A stretch of 64,000 bases of DNA from Helicoverpa zea (GCF_022581195.2 NC_061476.1:5130098-5194097), one strand, 5' to 3'. Shown: positions 50,514-63,870, counted from the stretch's first letter. Notes: generated by a model from the sequence alone, not told the origin. A program made the numbers and translations.

Positions 50514-53500
50514 GTTTAGTATTTTTGCCAGCCCTTACAAGTAAACCTGGTTACAAAGCAAGCGTGTTAACGTTACGCCCAACAATTTTGTGCTATTAAA
50601 CTATTTGCAGAATAAAAAGTGAGTCCTATGTTACACCCGTATGTCCTATGTTACATACGTCCTATGTTGTTGGATATTGTGACATAAATGTTGACTTTCC
50701 ATGCATTTGTTTCATATTAAATAATGATAGAATAATCATTGAGCAGTACAGCAAAATTGATGCTTTTGAGGATCTCCAAATTCGGTTATCTTCCTTGCTA
50801 TTTGTATCATCGTCCTCCTTGCTTTTATTTCAATTTTTAGCTTCTATACTAAAAGTCTTCATCTTCTTAACTCCTCTTTCTGAAGTCATCTCACAAGTAA
50901 ACTTATTTCCAGTCATATCGTCTATCACACAAATATTAGGTAACTTTTAATTGAAGTATTTACATTAAATTTTAAAAAGTTAAAATATCTATCACACAAT
51001 GCATAGGAATATATTATTTCTTCTTGCATCATCATCTTCCTTACACCAATTTTAATTTAGCTTGGGTACTACGTCTGCTTCTTCCATACTTCTTTATCTG
51101 ACGTCAACTTAGAAGTAACATTCAAAGTTTCTTCGATCATTCCTTTCCTCTATCCTGCCAGTTCCCAAGATCTTCGCTTTCATTTGAAGTGAGAAAAAAA
51201 TACCATGTATCCGGGTTATTTGTAATTTCTTTACCACTGCAATCGGTTCACAAGCTTGACCCTAAAATGCAACTGTGCGTGTATGGGGCACTACGGCATG
51301 CATTGACATTGGTATGTTTGTCCAAACATCTGTCACATTAAACTTATTGAATGAACACATTGAGTCTCGTCACCGGTCAAGCACCTATGTGTGACAAAAA
51401 ATACTTTAGAAGTAAAAGGTATTATATTCTAAGGTATAGGGATGTTGAATTTTGATAATAAAACTGATGTATGATACATGATGAGTCTAGTTAGTCTTTA
51501 AATAAACAAAAATATTGCAATTTAAATAAAACACTGCTATATCAACTAAACTTGTAGTATGTCACAAAAAATTCTTTGATATTAATTTACCAATTAGAAT
51601 ATCTTTCATATCACAAAAAGAACATACTTAGGTGATTATAACCATTTGTTCTTTGTTACGAAACACATTTCTTTTGTCTCTCATCATCTCCTAATATATC
51701 ACCCAATTTGTGAAACATGACCTAAAAGAAATGTTATTAATAGGGCCTTTGATCAACAGTGATGTTACTTTCAAAGACACGATGATCTATTTCGAAATCA
51801 AAGGAAAAAAGGTTAAAAGACCGGTTTGAAAAGAAAATTATCATGTTTACATGGTCTTTTGAAGTAAACCCAGTCATTTTTGAAGTTTATAGTAAAGTTT
51901 TCTTTATTAATATTCGGTGTCAAAGTTCCCACATAAAATTAAACTTGATATTTTGCAAAATTTTGTCGATTAAGCATTGTTAGAGTGCTATAAAGATACA
52001 AATTTGCAATTGTAAAGATAGTTTGTTCAGTCTGTTTGTTTAAAATTTATTACAATAGTATGTAAATGTATTCGTTTACAAATTACCACGAAAGGATCAA
52101 GTGCGAACACCTATAACTTTATAAATGAGTAGACAATAAACTTTGAGAGAACGGAGCATCGACATTTTGAATTATATTTGAATTGATCAACGCTTTTCGT
52201 ATACAAGCTACTTGACTTGGTTTGTTCGTCCTTTTTTAAATTAAGTAACGGTATTTTTGTTATATTTTCGCCTGTCTTTTTGCTTATACTACTACGGCGT
52301 ACTACTACAATCCTTAGTCTTCGGGGATTTATTGTAAAAATTTTAGAATCTCTAAAGTACACATGTCTTTTATGTACCTATAATTATAGTATTGAAATAA
52401 AACTAAAACGAATACTTCAAGAAAAGTAATAAAGAGATTTTATTTGAGTTCATTCAAAATTTAAAGGCTGATTAAACAAAAATACTTTCTACTACAATGC
52501 GTTAAGAAACTTCATTTTCCAAACGGCTGGGTTTATAAAGATTCTTTTTAAAATCAATTAAACTTTATCAAATTAAAAATTAAACTAGAAGCAAATTGGT
52601 AATAAAAAGTGAAAACCTCTCACTGGGTTTGTTAACATAAAATCGAACGATTAGTACCTCGACAGTTAATTTCGATATTACCATTACGAAATTCTCGAAA
52701 CTCGAATTACAACTATGTAAAACACATCGGATTCCTATAGAACATAAGAAATAAACATTTATGGCTGATAAAGCTAAAACCATACACGACCGTTTATTTA
52801 CTTATAGACTATACAAATGAAATTCTATAATAATGTCAACGACCATTGGTCTATAATACTCTGATGACGGAAAAAAAATGTACCGATTTCGAAACAAACA
52901 AAATGATTATTGTATAAATATCTTTCGTTATGAAAAAAGAACTTTTGTGACCCGACAAATGTTGGAATATGGTAATAAAATGGTAACGGATGGTAATGGG
53001 ATAGATAGTGGGCCGATTCGACCGCCTCCCACCGGTCGGTACAGGTTAAGAGGCCTGCCTATCAGCTATAAGTATATCTCAGCGTGATAAAATATTTGTT
53101 TATGAATAATTCCTATATGTTTATTGTATGGTTTAACTGGTAGTTAATGACGAGATGTGATATTGATTAAAATTTTAAATGAATTGTGGATCTCTTTCGG
53201 GCAACATATAAATATCAGATTGATGGTGATTTTTCGAAAATTATCGGATGTGTCAGCTATTTATTTTTGACAAGAATCGAGTTGAATACGATCTGTATCG
53301 ATTACTACCACACGGAATGGAAAATAAACTACAACTTATTTATTTAAAAACGGCATTACATGAAATACGAGAATATTTTCTAAAAGGGAAATTTTAATAA
53401 TCTTGAAGAAATAACAGTCAATATTTTCAAGTATTGTACAACGGAATTTTATTTCGAAGTAGTGTGAAGCCGATTTTGAGGTACGAGGTTAACCTAGCCA

Positions 53501-53900
53501 GCAGTCAGTAAGATGGAATTTTGCACGCAAGGGAGGGTTAGACCGAGACCATGCATGGTTGGTCGTAACGACCGGACACGGCGCTTGAGGGTTACTAAAG
53601 CTTGCTTTCCATATACCGTTTAACCAAAATTGAGGTTGGCGTGTATTTACTCGCTAGTTTCCTGATATTTGTGAGAAAGTAAAGAGGTAAATAAATGTTT
53701 CTTTTTACCTATTGAGGTAAGGAAATAACTTAATAATGTTTAGGTATATTTTCTTTTATGTTAGGGTTTAATGTTTGTATTTTTTTCAGTTATTTATAAT
53801 ATGCGAATAAAATAGTCTGGGATATGCAAATTGTATTTCTAAATAACATTAAGCCCTTGCTAATCTGATGATACTTAATTTTAATGATAGTTCAATACTA
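50514..53900. other. Unassigned AT-rich DNA
   Basis: More than 3 kb without a supported gene. The short ORF 50648-50950 is hydrophobic but has no family features. The stretch 52990-53060 is GC-richer (GATTCGACCGCCTCCCACCG) without a recognised role. Confidence 0.45.
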
Positions 53901-53905
53901 AAATT

Positions 53906-53931
53906 GTTTTTTTCTCTCTTTACAGGTAAGC
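53906..53931 (+). promoter_or_regulatory. Candidate recursive splice site
   Basis: TGTTTTTTTCTCTCTTTACAG is followed at once by GTAAGC, junction 53925/53926. A near-ideal pyrimidine tract and acceptor fused to a donor, as in insect ratcheting points. Same strand as the weaker site at 6862/6863. Confidence 0.45.
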
Positions 53932-55384
53932 TGGTCTTAAAATCATATACTACTCAAGAAGCAATTAAAGTGATTTTAAAGGCGAATAAAACTGGTAATT
54001 ATATTTTTTTATTATAAGTGCCTACCTTCTTCAAACATCATTTTATTGCTAGTAAATGGTTTTTATTCACAAAATGCATAACAATTTTACATTTATTGCT
54101 GCAAAATATAAACAAGAAAAAAAATTATCAAGGTAACAGGTTTGCTATTTTAAGTAAACGAAAGATTTCGTTCAACTATTGTTTAACAACAAGAATTATA
54201 ATAAAATTATTAAATTGAATACTTAAAAAATATACAGAAGAAATTGGCATTAACTGTGTACAAAAGATTAACATATAGGTACAAATTTTAGCACGTATTT
54301 CAAATAAATAATTTATAAACTATTAATAAAAAATATCATCCGTTTAAAATACATAAAAAAGCCTAATAACCTACACTTTTAGACATTGGAATTATAAGAT
54401 ATGCGTAACTCAATAAAATTCTAAGAATATGCAAATTAATTATTTTATTCGCACCTTATTACCTAGATTAGGTTACAAATTGATACACACATTTTAATTT
54501 TTATTGTTTAAATTTTTAAATATATTCAGTGTTTGTCACTAATAAGGATTATAATGTCTATTAGGTGCGAAAAATTGCTATTTTAGTAGGTAAAGATTTT
54601 TAATCACTGTGCAGTGTAAAAGCAGAAGCTTTAAACATTTTTTTTCTATATTAGCGTTTAACTAGTTAAAACGATCTATCACTACTTCCACTTTCTCCAT
54701 TCCATAGTAAGTGTTCAAATTAAGAAAAATAAGACGATTAAAGATTCATTATAAACCACAGTTTAGGAACTCTCAGTCCACTTATTTTGGCTACACTGTA
54801 CACCTATTGTGCTCTGAACATCTTTATGGAGGTCGCTACTATTAAGTACATTTTTATTTCACATCGTGATGATATTAAAACCTTGATTTTCTTACTGAAA
54901 CTCATCTATCCATTGCTCAAACCATGTCTACTGACACGACGATGATTGATAATTTCATAGTCAGTCTATATGGGCTTTAAAATTAACATTGGTATCTATA
55001 GTCAAACCTAGTAGTTTAAAAACATTAACACGATTTCATTGTATAATTATTCACAGCGATCTTCCAAGTTGAGCCTACTGCAATTTTTCTGTAGCCTACC
55101 GATCAATCGCATGCCTCCCGTGCCAAGGGGTTCAATAGTTCACGCTCCACCGCCTGTACTGAGCTGGTATGCTGACGGCACGCAGCATTCTAGCGGTTTC
55201 TGTTTAGTCGCGATTAGCTCGTCTTTGTACTACTAAACTATGTTCGCGTTATTGTTTACCTTGAGTTTGAATTTCGGATATTTTTGTGTTGTGTCTTCGT
55301 GTACTACTATTCAAAAAAATGAATGCTGATCGGCATTTGTTTTTGTGTTTCTGAGAAATAATATCGACTACTAGCCTCTATCCT
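53932..55384. other. Unassigned AT-rich DNA
   Basis: GC-richer patch at 55100-55210 (CGCATGCCTCCCGTGCCAAG, CACGCTCCACCGCCTGTACT) with no clear coding signal. Nothing else recognised. Confidence 0.45.
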
Positions 55385-55546
55385 ACTAGTTTCACCCGCG
55401 TCCCGTAGCCGAATGGTGATAAAAACTATCCTAAAACCTTCTCCCGGGTCTAAGTTACCTCCCCTCTAATTTCAGTCAAATCGGTCAAGCCATTTTCATG
55501 TTATGTCGTGACAACGGAAAGCGGGTTTGATTTTATATATATAGAA
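55385..55546 (-). mobile_element. Helitron-like element, subfamily 2, minus orientation
   Basis: Reverse complement of 58642-58818 with moderate divergence: ACTAGTTTCACCCGCGTCCC, TCTCCCGGGTCTAAGTTACC, GTCGTGACAACGGAAAGCGG and a TATATATATAGA end. Confidence 0.6.
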
Positions 55547-56292
55547 GATGTATACCTATTGTGGTCGAAGCCGTAGACCGAAATGGATGGTGATCGTCAT
55601 TTGCTTAGTTTTTCTGAGAAATAATAGCAACTATAGGTATAAGTATGTTTCGGTAGAAATAGTAACTTACGCGTGTCCTAGACAGAGGGTATGGATGCCA
55701 ATGTAATTACAGGCATTTTAGCTTTGATGTAAATTGGGAGCTCATGTATCGCCGATGTTAGTAGAAAATTGTCTCTAATTAAGCCATTGGCTTCACAATA
55801 AAAAATTATAATCACTTAACCAATTTCTCTCAGCCAGTTGGCAGAGTTTTGAAAGCAAAAGCCCCTTAGTAAACAAGGTAGGTCCTCTCAGGTTAATAAC
55901 TCAAAAAAATCCCTTAATTTATTTTCTCTCTTTCTCTATAGAACACAACATTGCTAAGATAAGCAGAAGAGCGTTTTCTTTATAGCTTTATCAGCATAAA
56001 AATTAAGTTCGTGTATTACGAATGTTTGTTTTTCAAGGCTTTCGCCAAAACAAGACGATAAATGTCGTCGTTAATTTACTTTTGACTGTACTTTGAATTT
56101 TTTTTCTCTTGACCTTTTTTGGTGGATAGGCTTTTTGTGGTGTTCTGGGCTGGTAAACGTATGATAATTTATGATTGCTTATTAAAATAGGGTTTAAAAA
56201 AACTGAACGCTTTGAAATGGTTAGTCCAATATTTTTCAAGTGTGAGTTCAATATTTGCCAGATGTTCTATCTGTAGTACCTTACCTTTTTAT
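55547..56292. other. Unassigned AT-rich DNA
   Basis: No supported gene or repeat. Confidence 0.5.
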
Positions 56293-56465
56293 GTTAAATC
56301 ATCAAATGTCCCCTCCCGCTGTGGGTGCAGCGTGAGATAATGTCAGACTCCTATTGACTAAAATCCACCATGTTCCTTCGTAAGCCGTACGTACGAAGTT
56401 CGCGGTGACTCTTTCGAACAACCCTGCAGCCCCGGCACGCTTTCACCATCCGTGAAAAGACCTGG
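56293..56465 (-). repeat. R1-like LINE 3' region fragment
   Basis: AAATCATCAAATGTCCCCTC then CCGCTGTGGGTGCAGC matches 15275-15315 and 50025-50060. Further on, GCGGTGACTCTTTCGAACAA and CCCTGCAGCCCCGGCACG match 24500-24540. Confidence 0.65.
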
Positions 56466-56727
56466 TTCAAAATAGTAAGTCACTACGACACCAACATTAA
56501 AATCTCTTAAACAAGCCTCTTAGTCTAGGATCCACGACACAAATTCAGATTGATCTCCCAAAAACACGTCCCCAAACACCTAAAACTGGAGTAACATTAT
56601 CAATCTTCAGTTGAGTGTGAATTAATCCAGTAAGTGTAACATCCTTTAGAAGAAAGGCCTTCAACGACTTACTGACAATGAAAAACGAGGCCACCTTGTC
56701 GATCACCTGGGCCACAGAGTAAAGATA

Positions 56728-57366
56728 GATGAGCGGAGATGCCATAATAATGGCGTCCACGGCCGATTTCGGCCACGGCGGCTATTCTCATTTATGTAGA
56801 TCAGCCAGCTGCGCAGGACATATTATGGTGCACAAGCATTTGCGCAGACACAGGTGCATTCCCTATTCCTTCACTCTCATAGCCCGATGGGACGGCAATC
56901 CGACACGACCGGAAAGAGATCAGGCGCAGGACCGACATTTACGTGCTCTCCGATGCACGGGAGAATCAATCACCAACTTCCAGACTACGGGCTGCTTTGT
57001 GAAAGTTTAATAAAACCCACAAAGCGATTTCGGCCCGACCCGTGAATTGAACCCGAGAGAACAGCAGCCGCGCTTGCGACCACTAGACCAACGAGCCAAT
57101 CATGACTAACCAGTAGACCAACGATGAGCGGAGATGCCATAATGAAGGTAGATCAGGCGCCTTGTCCTATATCAAATTGGTACGTTGGGCACGACCAAAA
57201 AGATCAGTTATGAGTGAACTGACCAGGCGTCCAGGTTCTTTGGGACATGTCATGTCATGATGAAAATGGTCCAATGAAGGCGTGTAAGAGCGAAGACAGT
57301 TGCGTCATCCGCATTTTGGCGCGCTACTTTCTTAGTAGATTTTCCGTTATGGCACATCCGCTATTC
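56728..57366. mobile_element. MITE family D copy 2, interrupted by a SINE
   Basis: The left tip (GATGAGCGGAGATGCCATAA) is at 56728; after the SINE the same text restarts at 57123 and the MITE continues to CCGTTATGGCACATCCGC at about 57366. Aligns with 32197-32456 in the same orientation. Confidence 0.6.
56749..57122 (-). mobile_element. tRNA-Pro-derived SINE, 374 bp, 21-bp target duplication
   Basis: Minus-strand SINE. Its head (GGCTCGTTGGTCTAGTGGTC) resembles insect tRNA-Pro; an A box (GGTCTAGTGG, 57080-57089) and B box (GGGTTCAATTC, 57043-57053) are present, so RNA polymerase III could start transcription. The tip of the head is duplicated (GTTGGTCTACTGG at 57110-57122 again). The body reads GATCTCTTTCCGGTCGTGTC, CGGATTGCCGTCCCATCGGG. 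Exact 21-bp duplications at 56728-56748 and 57123-57143 show target-primed insertion. A fragment of the same family is at 5108-5183. Confidence 0.8.
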
Positions 57367-57990
57367 ATTTTGTTGTCCATGACCTGAACCTTGCTATTGT
57401 TTTCAAAGAAAAATCAAAGTAGGTAAACAGGTAACAGCTGAAAAGTTTTTTTTCTTACGGATATTGTTTTAGGATTAATCTGGCTTTAAGGATTATCGGT
57501 AGACCCTTTCGAGTTTCTTTGACGGCCATAGGCAAAAAAGTTAGCAAACTTGTCAAATTTCCTCCAATATGATTTATTTTACTCAGTCCTTAGTTTCCAA
57601 GATATATAAAAGAAAGTAAATAAATACGTACGTAGGTACTGTTGACTAAAAAACTAAAAATACCAATACATAGTCAAAGTCGTGTACCTATTTATACACA
57701 GTTTTGATTATTTATATTTGGGCTAGCAATATGACTCAAAAATCAAGAATAAAACAAACCTTTTTACCTTCAACGCTAGTGTCTTTTATACAAAGAAGAG
57801 GCATTTGTTTTCACAATTATTTTCATCGTAAACATCTCGACACCTTGAACAAGCCAATTATAAATTCTCGCTTAACTGTCCCAATTAACCGAAGGCTTAA
57901 TTAAGATATCATTAGAGTGACGAAACGGATTGCATTAGCTACTCCCAAACTCCGTGCAAGAGCGATCGGCAGTAAAATCGTTTGTAAGTG
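57367..57990. other. Unassigned AT-rich DNA
   Basis: No supported gene or repeat. Confidence 0.5.
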
Positions 57991-57994
57991 GAAA

Positions 57995-58225
57995 ATTTAA
58001 AAACGGCCAAGTGTGAGTCGGACTCGTCTACAAAGGGGTCCGTATGCCCTAAAATATTTATTACTAGCCGTGAAATAATTTTTCGAATCGCTTTTGTAGT
58101 TTCGGAGCCTTTTGTGTACAAATAAATAAATAATGTCTCGTCTTCATTATATTAGTATAGATGATAGATAACCTAATGTTCAGTATTTGTCGTTATAGCA
58201 GCAACAGTATTTAGGGTACGAAACC
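57995..58225 (+). repeat. Dispersed repeat ACGGCCAAGTGTGAGTCG, degraded copy
   Basis: AAACGGCCAAGTGTGAGTCG, GACTCGTCTACAAAGGGGTC and CGTATGCCC on the left and AGGGTACGAAACCCC on the right match the ends of 8728-9297 and 26433-26714. The interior has unrelated text. Confidence 0.5.
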
Positions 58226-58374
58226 CCAAAAACATCTGTAGCGTTTTATTTTAGTTATGAAAAGCTATCATTTCAATTATGTCTGGTATGCTTTTGTTTT
58301 ATTTTTGTTCAGAGATTTTTTACGTTTTTTGAATTCTAGCGCGAATTTTGTTGCAGAAACTTTTTCTTCTTTTG

Positions 58375-58540
58375 TACAATGTGTTCGCGATGCCGAAAAC
58401 CGGCAAAAATGGAGGGGCATCGTGCGACGTGCAGTGGCCCTAAAGGCTCCCGACGATAGTGCGCCGCAACCCTGCCCATCAACAGCCACGACCACTCTGT
58501 CAAGAGTGCCCGACTGAGAAGAAGACAATTTTTTATTACT
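58375..58540 (+). pseudogene. Possible LINE ORF2 C-terminal fragment
   Basis: GC-rich stretch whose plus frame reads CVRDAENRQKWRGIVRRAV followed by about 25 codons to a stop at 58515-58517. An 'A-x-DR-x-x-W-x-x-x-VRRA' ending is usual at the C-terminus of many RTE/Jockey-type retrotransposon proteins (from memory). Upstream is AT-rich and unrelated, consistent with 5' truncation. Too short to assign to a clade. Confidence 0.4.
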
Positions 58541-58641
58541 TTTTAATGCAAAACAATTAATAAGTTTTGTAATTGAAGCATGACAGGTCTTCTTTTTAAA
58601 ATTATTTGACTCGAACCAATTTAATGTGATAAAAAGTATAA

Positions 58642-58818
58642 TCTATATATATATAAAAATTAAACCCACTTTCCGTTGTCACGACATAACATGAAAACGG
58701 CTTGACCTATTTAGCTGAAAATTAGAGAGGAGGTAACTTAGACCCGGGAGAAGGTTTTAGGATAGTTTTTGTCACCATCCGGCTACGGGACGCGGGTGAA
58801 ACCGCGGGCGAAAGCTAG
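58642..58818 (+). mobile_element. Helitron-like element, subfamily 2, 177 bp
   Basis: Starts TCTATATATATATAAAAATT and ends GAAACCGCGGGCGAAAGCTA then G, with A before and T after, as expected for Helitron insertion. Conserved interior TTTCCGTTGTCACGACATAA and AACTTAGACCCGGGAGAAGG also at 55385-55546. Confidence 0.65.
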
Positions 58819-59820
58819 TAAATAAATAAAAATAAATAGGTGTCATATTCTCCAAGCCAAATCCTGAAAAAATGGGAACCTTATAACAAATAACCAATTT
58901 CACCAGAAATTCCTTCAAAACCAAATAAATTCCCCACTAACTTGTTAATACAAAAACACGTGTATGTCGTCATATACTGCGCGCGAGTTGCAACTGCACG
59001 GCCCTGCACAAGTAGGTCTGATGCGTTGTGACACGCGCTCATATACACATAGACACGTCATTTGTTGTGACGTCATCTTAGCACTGTGATTAGCGAACTG
59101 GATTATTTGTTGTAGGTTGCAGGGAAAATTGGTCAGCTGCAAAAATGGTTTCATTTTAGTTAGCTGAAAAGTAGCACATATAAGCTATTTCCCGCATACC
59201 ATACTTTCAATTGATTATTATTTACGTGTTTTATGTCAAGCTCCTTGAATTTGAATGGATGCAAATAAACAGCTTGTATGTCGTCGAATGTCTACCTACT
59301 GCTGGACAGTGGCATCCCCTAAAATTCGCCAATTTCCTCGATCTTCAGCAACCCGCATCCACTGCTTTAATTGGCGAGATCGTCCGTTCATATATATCTC
59401 TCTCTCTCTTATACAGAGGACTTTTGTTTTTTCACTATTCTGGCAAAAAAATATTGTATCAGCAACACAACCTTCGTTTAACAATATGTTTTCAATTTAT
59501 TTTTTACTAATATACCAAAGCATCAACCGTGAAATACTTTGTATGTAATTTCTTAAAAATAATACACAGTCTTTGTAGTTTAATTTCGTAAATAACAACG
59601 AATAATGTCATCGAGTTTAAACTGTCTCGAGTTTAATGCACTCAAGTGTATCTTGCAGCAAATGGTAGGTAAATAGAACTTGTCAGTGTCGGTCTTGCAA
59701 CTAAAGTATAGCTTGTCGTGTCAATGCACGTTATAATAGTAGTTCTTGAGGTCTGGGATTATGAAAATGTAGGTAGTAAACAATATTTTTATAAATATTT
59801 GATTGTGTCTTCATCATTAG
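58819..59820. other. Unassigned DNA
   Basis: Contains a GC-richer patch at 58975-59045 and a (TC)n run at 59396-59408. ORFs of 97-99 codons at 59211-59548 overlap in two frames and show no domain; not called. Confidence 0.45.
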
Positions 59821-59935
59821 ACTTTTGATTGTCGCATTGCAGGGCGCAGACTCTTTTTGTACAAGAAGGAGTGGAATTGCGAATTGGATATTTCAGACTT
59901 TAAAGTCTAGGTTTGTCAAAAGATAAATATTTTAT
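59820..59935. repeat. Dispersed repeat fragment related to 28740-28850
   Basis: GCAGGGCGCAGACTCTTTTT then GTACAAGAAGGAG and ATATTTCAGACTTTAAAGTC match the first part of 28740-28850. Class unknown. Confidence 0.45.
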
Positions 59936-60330
59936 CTTTGACAAATTTATTTGTTGAAAAGCATGTTATAAAGGTGTTACAATATTATTTACAGTTTCAA
60001 TATGTTTTGCCATGTCAGGCGTACAAAACATTTATTAAACTTCCAGATGTTTTCCTCCACTTTTATTCAGATACTGGTTTCCTAGGAACCCCTAAAAAAT
60101 ACAAATAACTTAGGAAAGTAACCCTGGTAATTGCTTGACCCACAGTCATACTTGAGAGGCAATAAAAGGCTTGAAATTTTCGTATTTTTTTGATGTCCGA
60201 ATTATTTACTCGCACACACATACCACATAAGCCTTTAACCCTACAACGGCCGCGTAGACAATGTAGACACAGAACCTAACCGTCCGTCTGTCGCCGCAGA
60301 CGGCCAGAAGACTGTCAAGTGTTATCCCGT

Positions 60331-60447
60331 AACCCTATCCTGAAGCCATAGGGGACAGGTGCTAGCCCAACTCACGCCTGACAGGTCCGTTACCCCTTTT
60401 GCGACATGACAGGTACATGTCATTTTGCATATGGCAGGATAGGGTTA
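60331..60447. repeat. Small inverted-repeat element, about 117 bp
   Basis: Ends ACCCTATCCTGAAGCCATA and TATGGCAGGATAGGGT are imperfect reverse complements flanked by TA. GC-rich inside. Possibly a MITE. Confidence 0.4.
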
Positions 60448-63400
60448 AGTTTGTGTGTGAATTGTTTACGTGGTTTATTAATGGCGATTTGTATGTTTAA
60501 AAAAAAAATCATTGTGTATTTTATGTACTGTTACAAGTCCATTCACATTTTTCCGGGAAAGCTTGGGACAAAATAATACTCGCATTAATTTAAGATACTG
60601 AGTTTTTTGATTACTGAGAGGGTAAAATGAATATTTTTAATAAAATGGAAATCTTTTTATACTTAAAATATTAAGAAAATGATTCAGTATGCAAAAATGC
60701 AGCTTTATGTTTCCTTTTTGACTTTTTTTATGGATAAATAATTAGTCGTTTTTGTAATGTTATGTAAAAGTTACTCGGTAATTCATTTCAAAATCAAAGT
60801 ATCCCATGACTCATGTACCTACCGTAACTATATACAACCAATACCAGCCAACTCACAAATAAACTTAAAAAAGTCAGTTGAAGGTATCAAAATCTAACAA
60901 AAAAAAATACTCCAACACACAGTTTAATCCCAAAATCGAATTGTGCGCACAACAAAAAACTTGGTTATTTCACGTGACCTAAATCAACACGTCTACTGTA
61001 ACTGTAGGGTTAACAAAAAGTATCCTTGTAAGTCTCGGCTTATGGTGTTTCATGGGGGAAACTCGTTGATAAGAAACTTTCTTGGATTTCGGCGTCACAT
61101 GTATTTGTTATACATATAAACTCGCACAAGCAAAAATGGGTGTTAGAATAGATTGCAGGCATTTCAAGTGCGTATTTTGTTACATAAATTTTTTAAACAT
61201 ACAAACTGAAATACAAGCAAATATACATAATTTTTGTATAGATTGCATCTACGTCTAAGTGCGTATTTTGTTTAAAATATAATAAAGAGGAAACATTTCT
61301 TTGTTTGGTGCCTAAACGCGCCAAAACAACTGAAAAGATTTGAAAAATTCTTTCACTGTTAAAAAGTTACACTCTTACCGAGTGACATAGGCTATATTTT
61401 ATCCCGGTACGGGCAGTAGTTTCCACAGGACGCGGGTAAAAACGGCTGTATTGTAGATACAGACTCAAATAGAAGTAAATAAAAGTACGTAGGTATATGT
61501 AAATATTATCTGCACAATTTTGTCTCTAACACATTATTTTAAAACTACCAAAATCCCCAGCATTTAACTTAGAAATATACAAAAAGCGTCGCAACAAACA
61601 CACTCATTTCTGAAAACACCAACTTACAGCGATATATGCAAAATAATCCCTTACTTAGAATAATAATATACAGTATACAGAGCTACAAGTTTTCAGACAG
61701 CCATATCTAAGTATCTAGGTACAGACTCAGGTTAGTTAGCACCAAAATAACTAAATTAAACGCGACAAGACTGAGGCTTAACCCCCCAAATGCTAAGCTG
61801 GTTACAACAACCCCTCGAGACCAAACTGACGCCGTCAACCAGAATTACGTTATTACGGTCAAAGTCTAGTTTGGTTTAATTAATTTGAACCGAACCTTGC
61901 ATCGAATACTACCTATAGAATGATATAATTCTAGAACCAAGCTTTGGTTAGGTTTTGGATCGCCTTTGTATTGTTAGTATAATTCTTAGATAGTTTAATC
62001 TACTGGACCCGTCGTTCGTTACCATGACTTTACAATCACTTTACTCACTTGCACTGTATGTATATATGTATATCTTTCTAAAGGTATGCTTGAAAAGTAC
62101 TGTAAATAACTGTCTAGAGTGTCTATAGAGGTTTTTTGGTTCTTCTCCATGAGACCCACTCTTTGTAACCCTGCAACTAACCTATAGCTAACCTATACCT
62201 AAGCTATAGACCTATTTGAAAAACATACAATAAATGATTTTGACTTTGACTCCTACATAAGTATAACGTTTGTGCATCAAGTTTATCCTTGTGTTTGTCT
62301 CTTTTCATATGTGTTCATGACTGTGTGTTCGATAATCAAATGCATGAGCGAGCTACAGCTATCACTTTTTGTTGTGTTGTCTCCCGCGGGTAATTTGTCA
62401 GACTGTGTCCCATAGTTTGTATTCATGGCAGGTCCGGTAGGTTACATGATCTAAGGTATAATTACACTCGTAATTAGGTTATTAAATTTGAGCTTATGCT
62501 CTGCCTAGAAACCGTTGTTGCGTTTATAGTCAGTAAGGTCTGGCGTAATTATGTTTTAATTAATGGATGGTGGCTCATTTTAATTATGTGATAACTGCCT
62601 ACGGTGAGACATTGATCTATGTTAAGTGAATATAGTTTGGAACATAACCCTTTTGTGTATAATCCGAGATGGGCATAAGTAGTACCAACCTATAAGATAT
62701 ATTTCTGTACACCCTAGTCGATTAACCTAATAACTTTTATGGTAAAATTGAACCAACCACCGATAGCTAACTACTAACTAGGAATATACCTACTAGCGCC
62801 CGTCTGCGGTTTCATCCGCGTTAGATGGAACCCACCTATGAATAAAAAGTAGCCTAGCTGTTATTCTAGCTACATGAGAACTATACTAGGTACTACCAAG
62901 TTTGATCAAAAGTCATTCACCATGTCTTCCACTGCAGACTTGCAGAACTTCAGATCCACAATTTTGAGTTAAGATCAAGTTCCTGGTTAGGTAATTTATA
63001 ATGTAAATAAAATTTTTGCTCCCCCACTCTCAAAGGGCTTATTAAGTTGCGGGAGAGACAAATATTTTTAAACCTCGAGCTTTGCCAAGTTTTGGGCAAA
63101 AAATCGGAAATCCAGTTTTGGAAACAAACTTTTTTTTTCTGTACGTTTTTTTGCAAGTCCGTTGTCGGCCTCATAAATTCGTGTCTGACATCAAAAATGT
63201 GTTTAGGACGTGTACAATGTAATGTTTTGGAAATTGCTACCATGTTGTTCGGAAATAAGGTCTAATTTCGTTTTCCGATAGCCATCGACTTGTCAAGAAG
63301 ACTTATTCCCATGAAGCAAGGCTTGTATGTGCACACTGAAGACTATCAAAGTTTACAGTAGTTCTTTGTAATTTGCGTACTATCATTTATCTTCATAATG

Positions 63401-63870
63401 ATTTATGAGCTCAAACAGACCATCGGCCGACTAAAAGTTTGTAGTTTGGGTACTCTAAATGTGCCATAGAACCGCTCATAATTATTCGCCTTGGCTCAGC
63501 TTGCTCTATCTTCCAACTAGACATAACACCAAAACAAGCATCGAATTAGAAACTCGCGCTGTCCGCTGAAACAAACTTGGCCATGATATATCAGTTTAAT
63601 ATATTTTCACATAACTGCTCGGGAATGAAGCAGCAACTAGTTACAGGCAAACAATAAAATAATAAGGATGACAGCGAACTTGTACACGACATCTGCGAGT
63701 TACGTAAAGGGCCATGTCTTGGTGATAAACGAAAGCGATTTTGAAAACAGCGATTGAAGAAGTGTAAAGGTATTTCTAGTTAAACTTTTTGTCGTCGAAC
63801 ATAGCGCGAGTCTCTGCGTAGAAACCAATTTTAGATGCCTATCAGCAAATTACTTAGGTGGAGGACAAAA
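60448..63870. other. Unassigned AT-rich DNA
   Basis: More than 3 kb without a supported gene. A Helitron-like interior trace is at 61315-61445 (GAAAAATTCTTTCACTGTTA to GGACGCGGGTAAAAACGGC) and another at 62785-62860 (minus). Confidence 0.45.

Noticed and set aside
59211..59548. Two overlapping ORFs of 97-99 codons
   Set aside because: They overlap in different frames in AT-rich DNA and neither has domain features.
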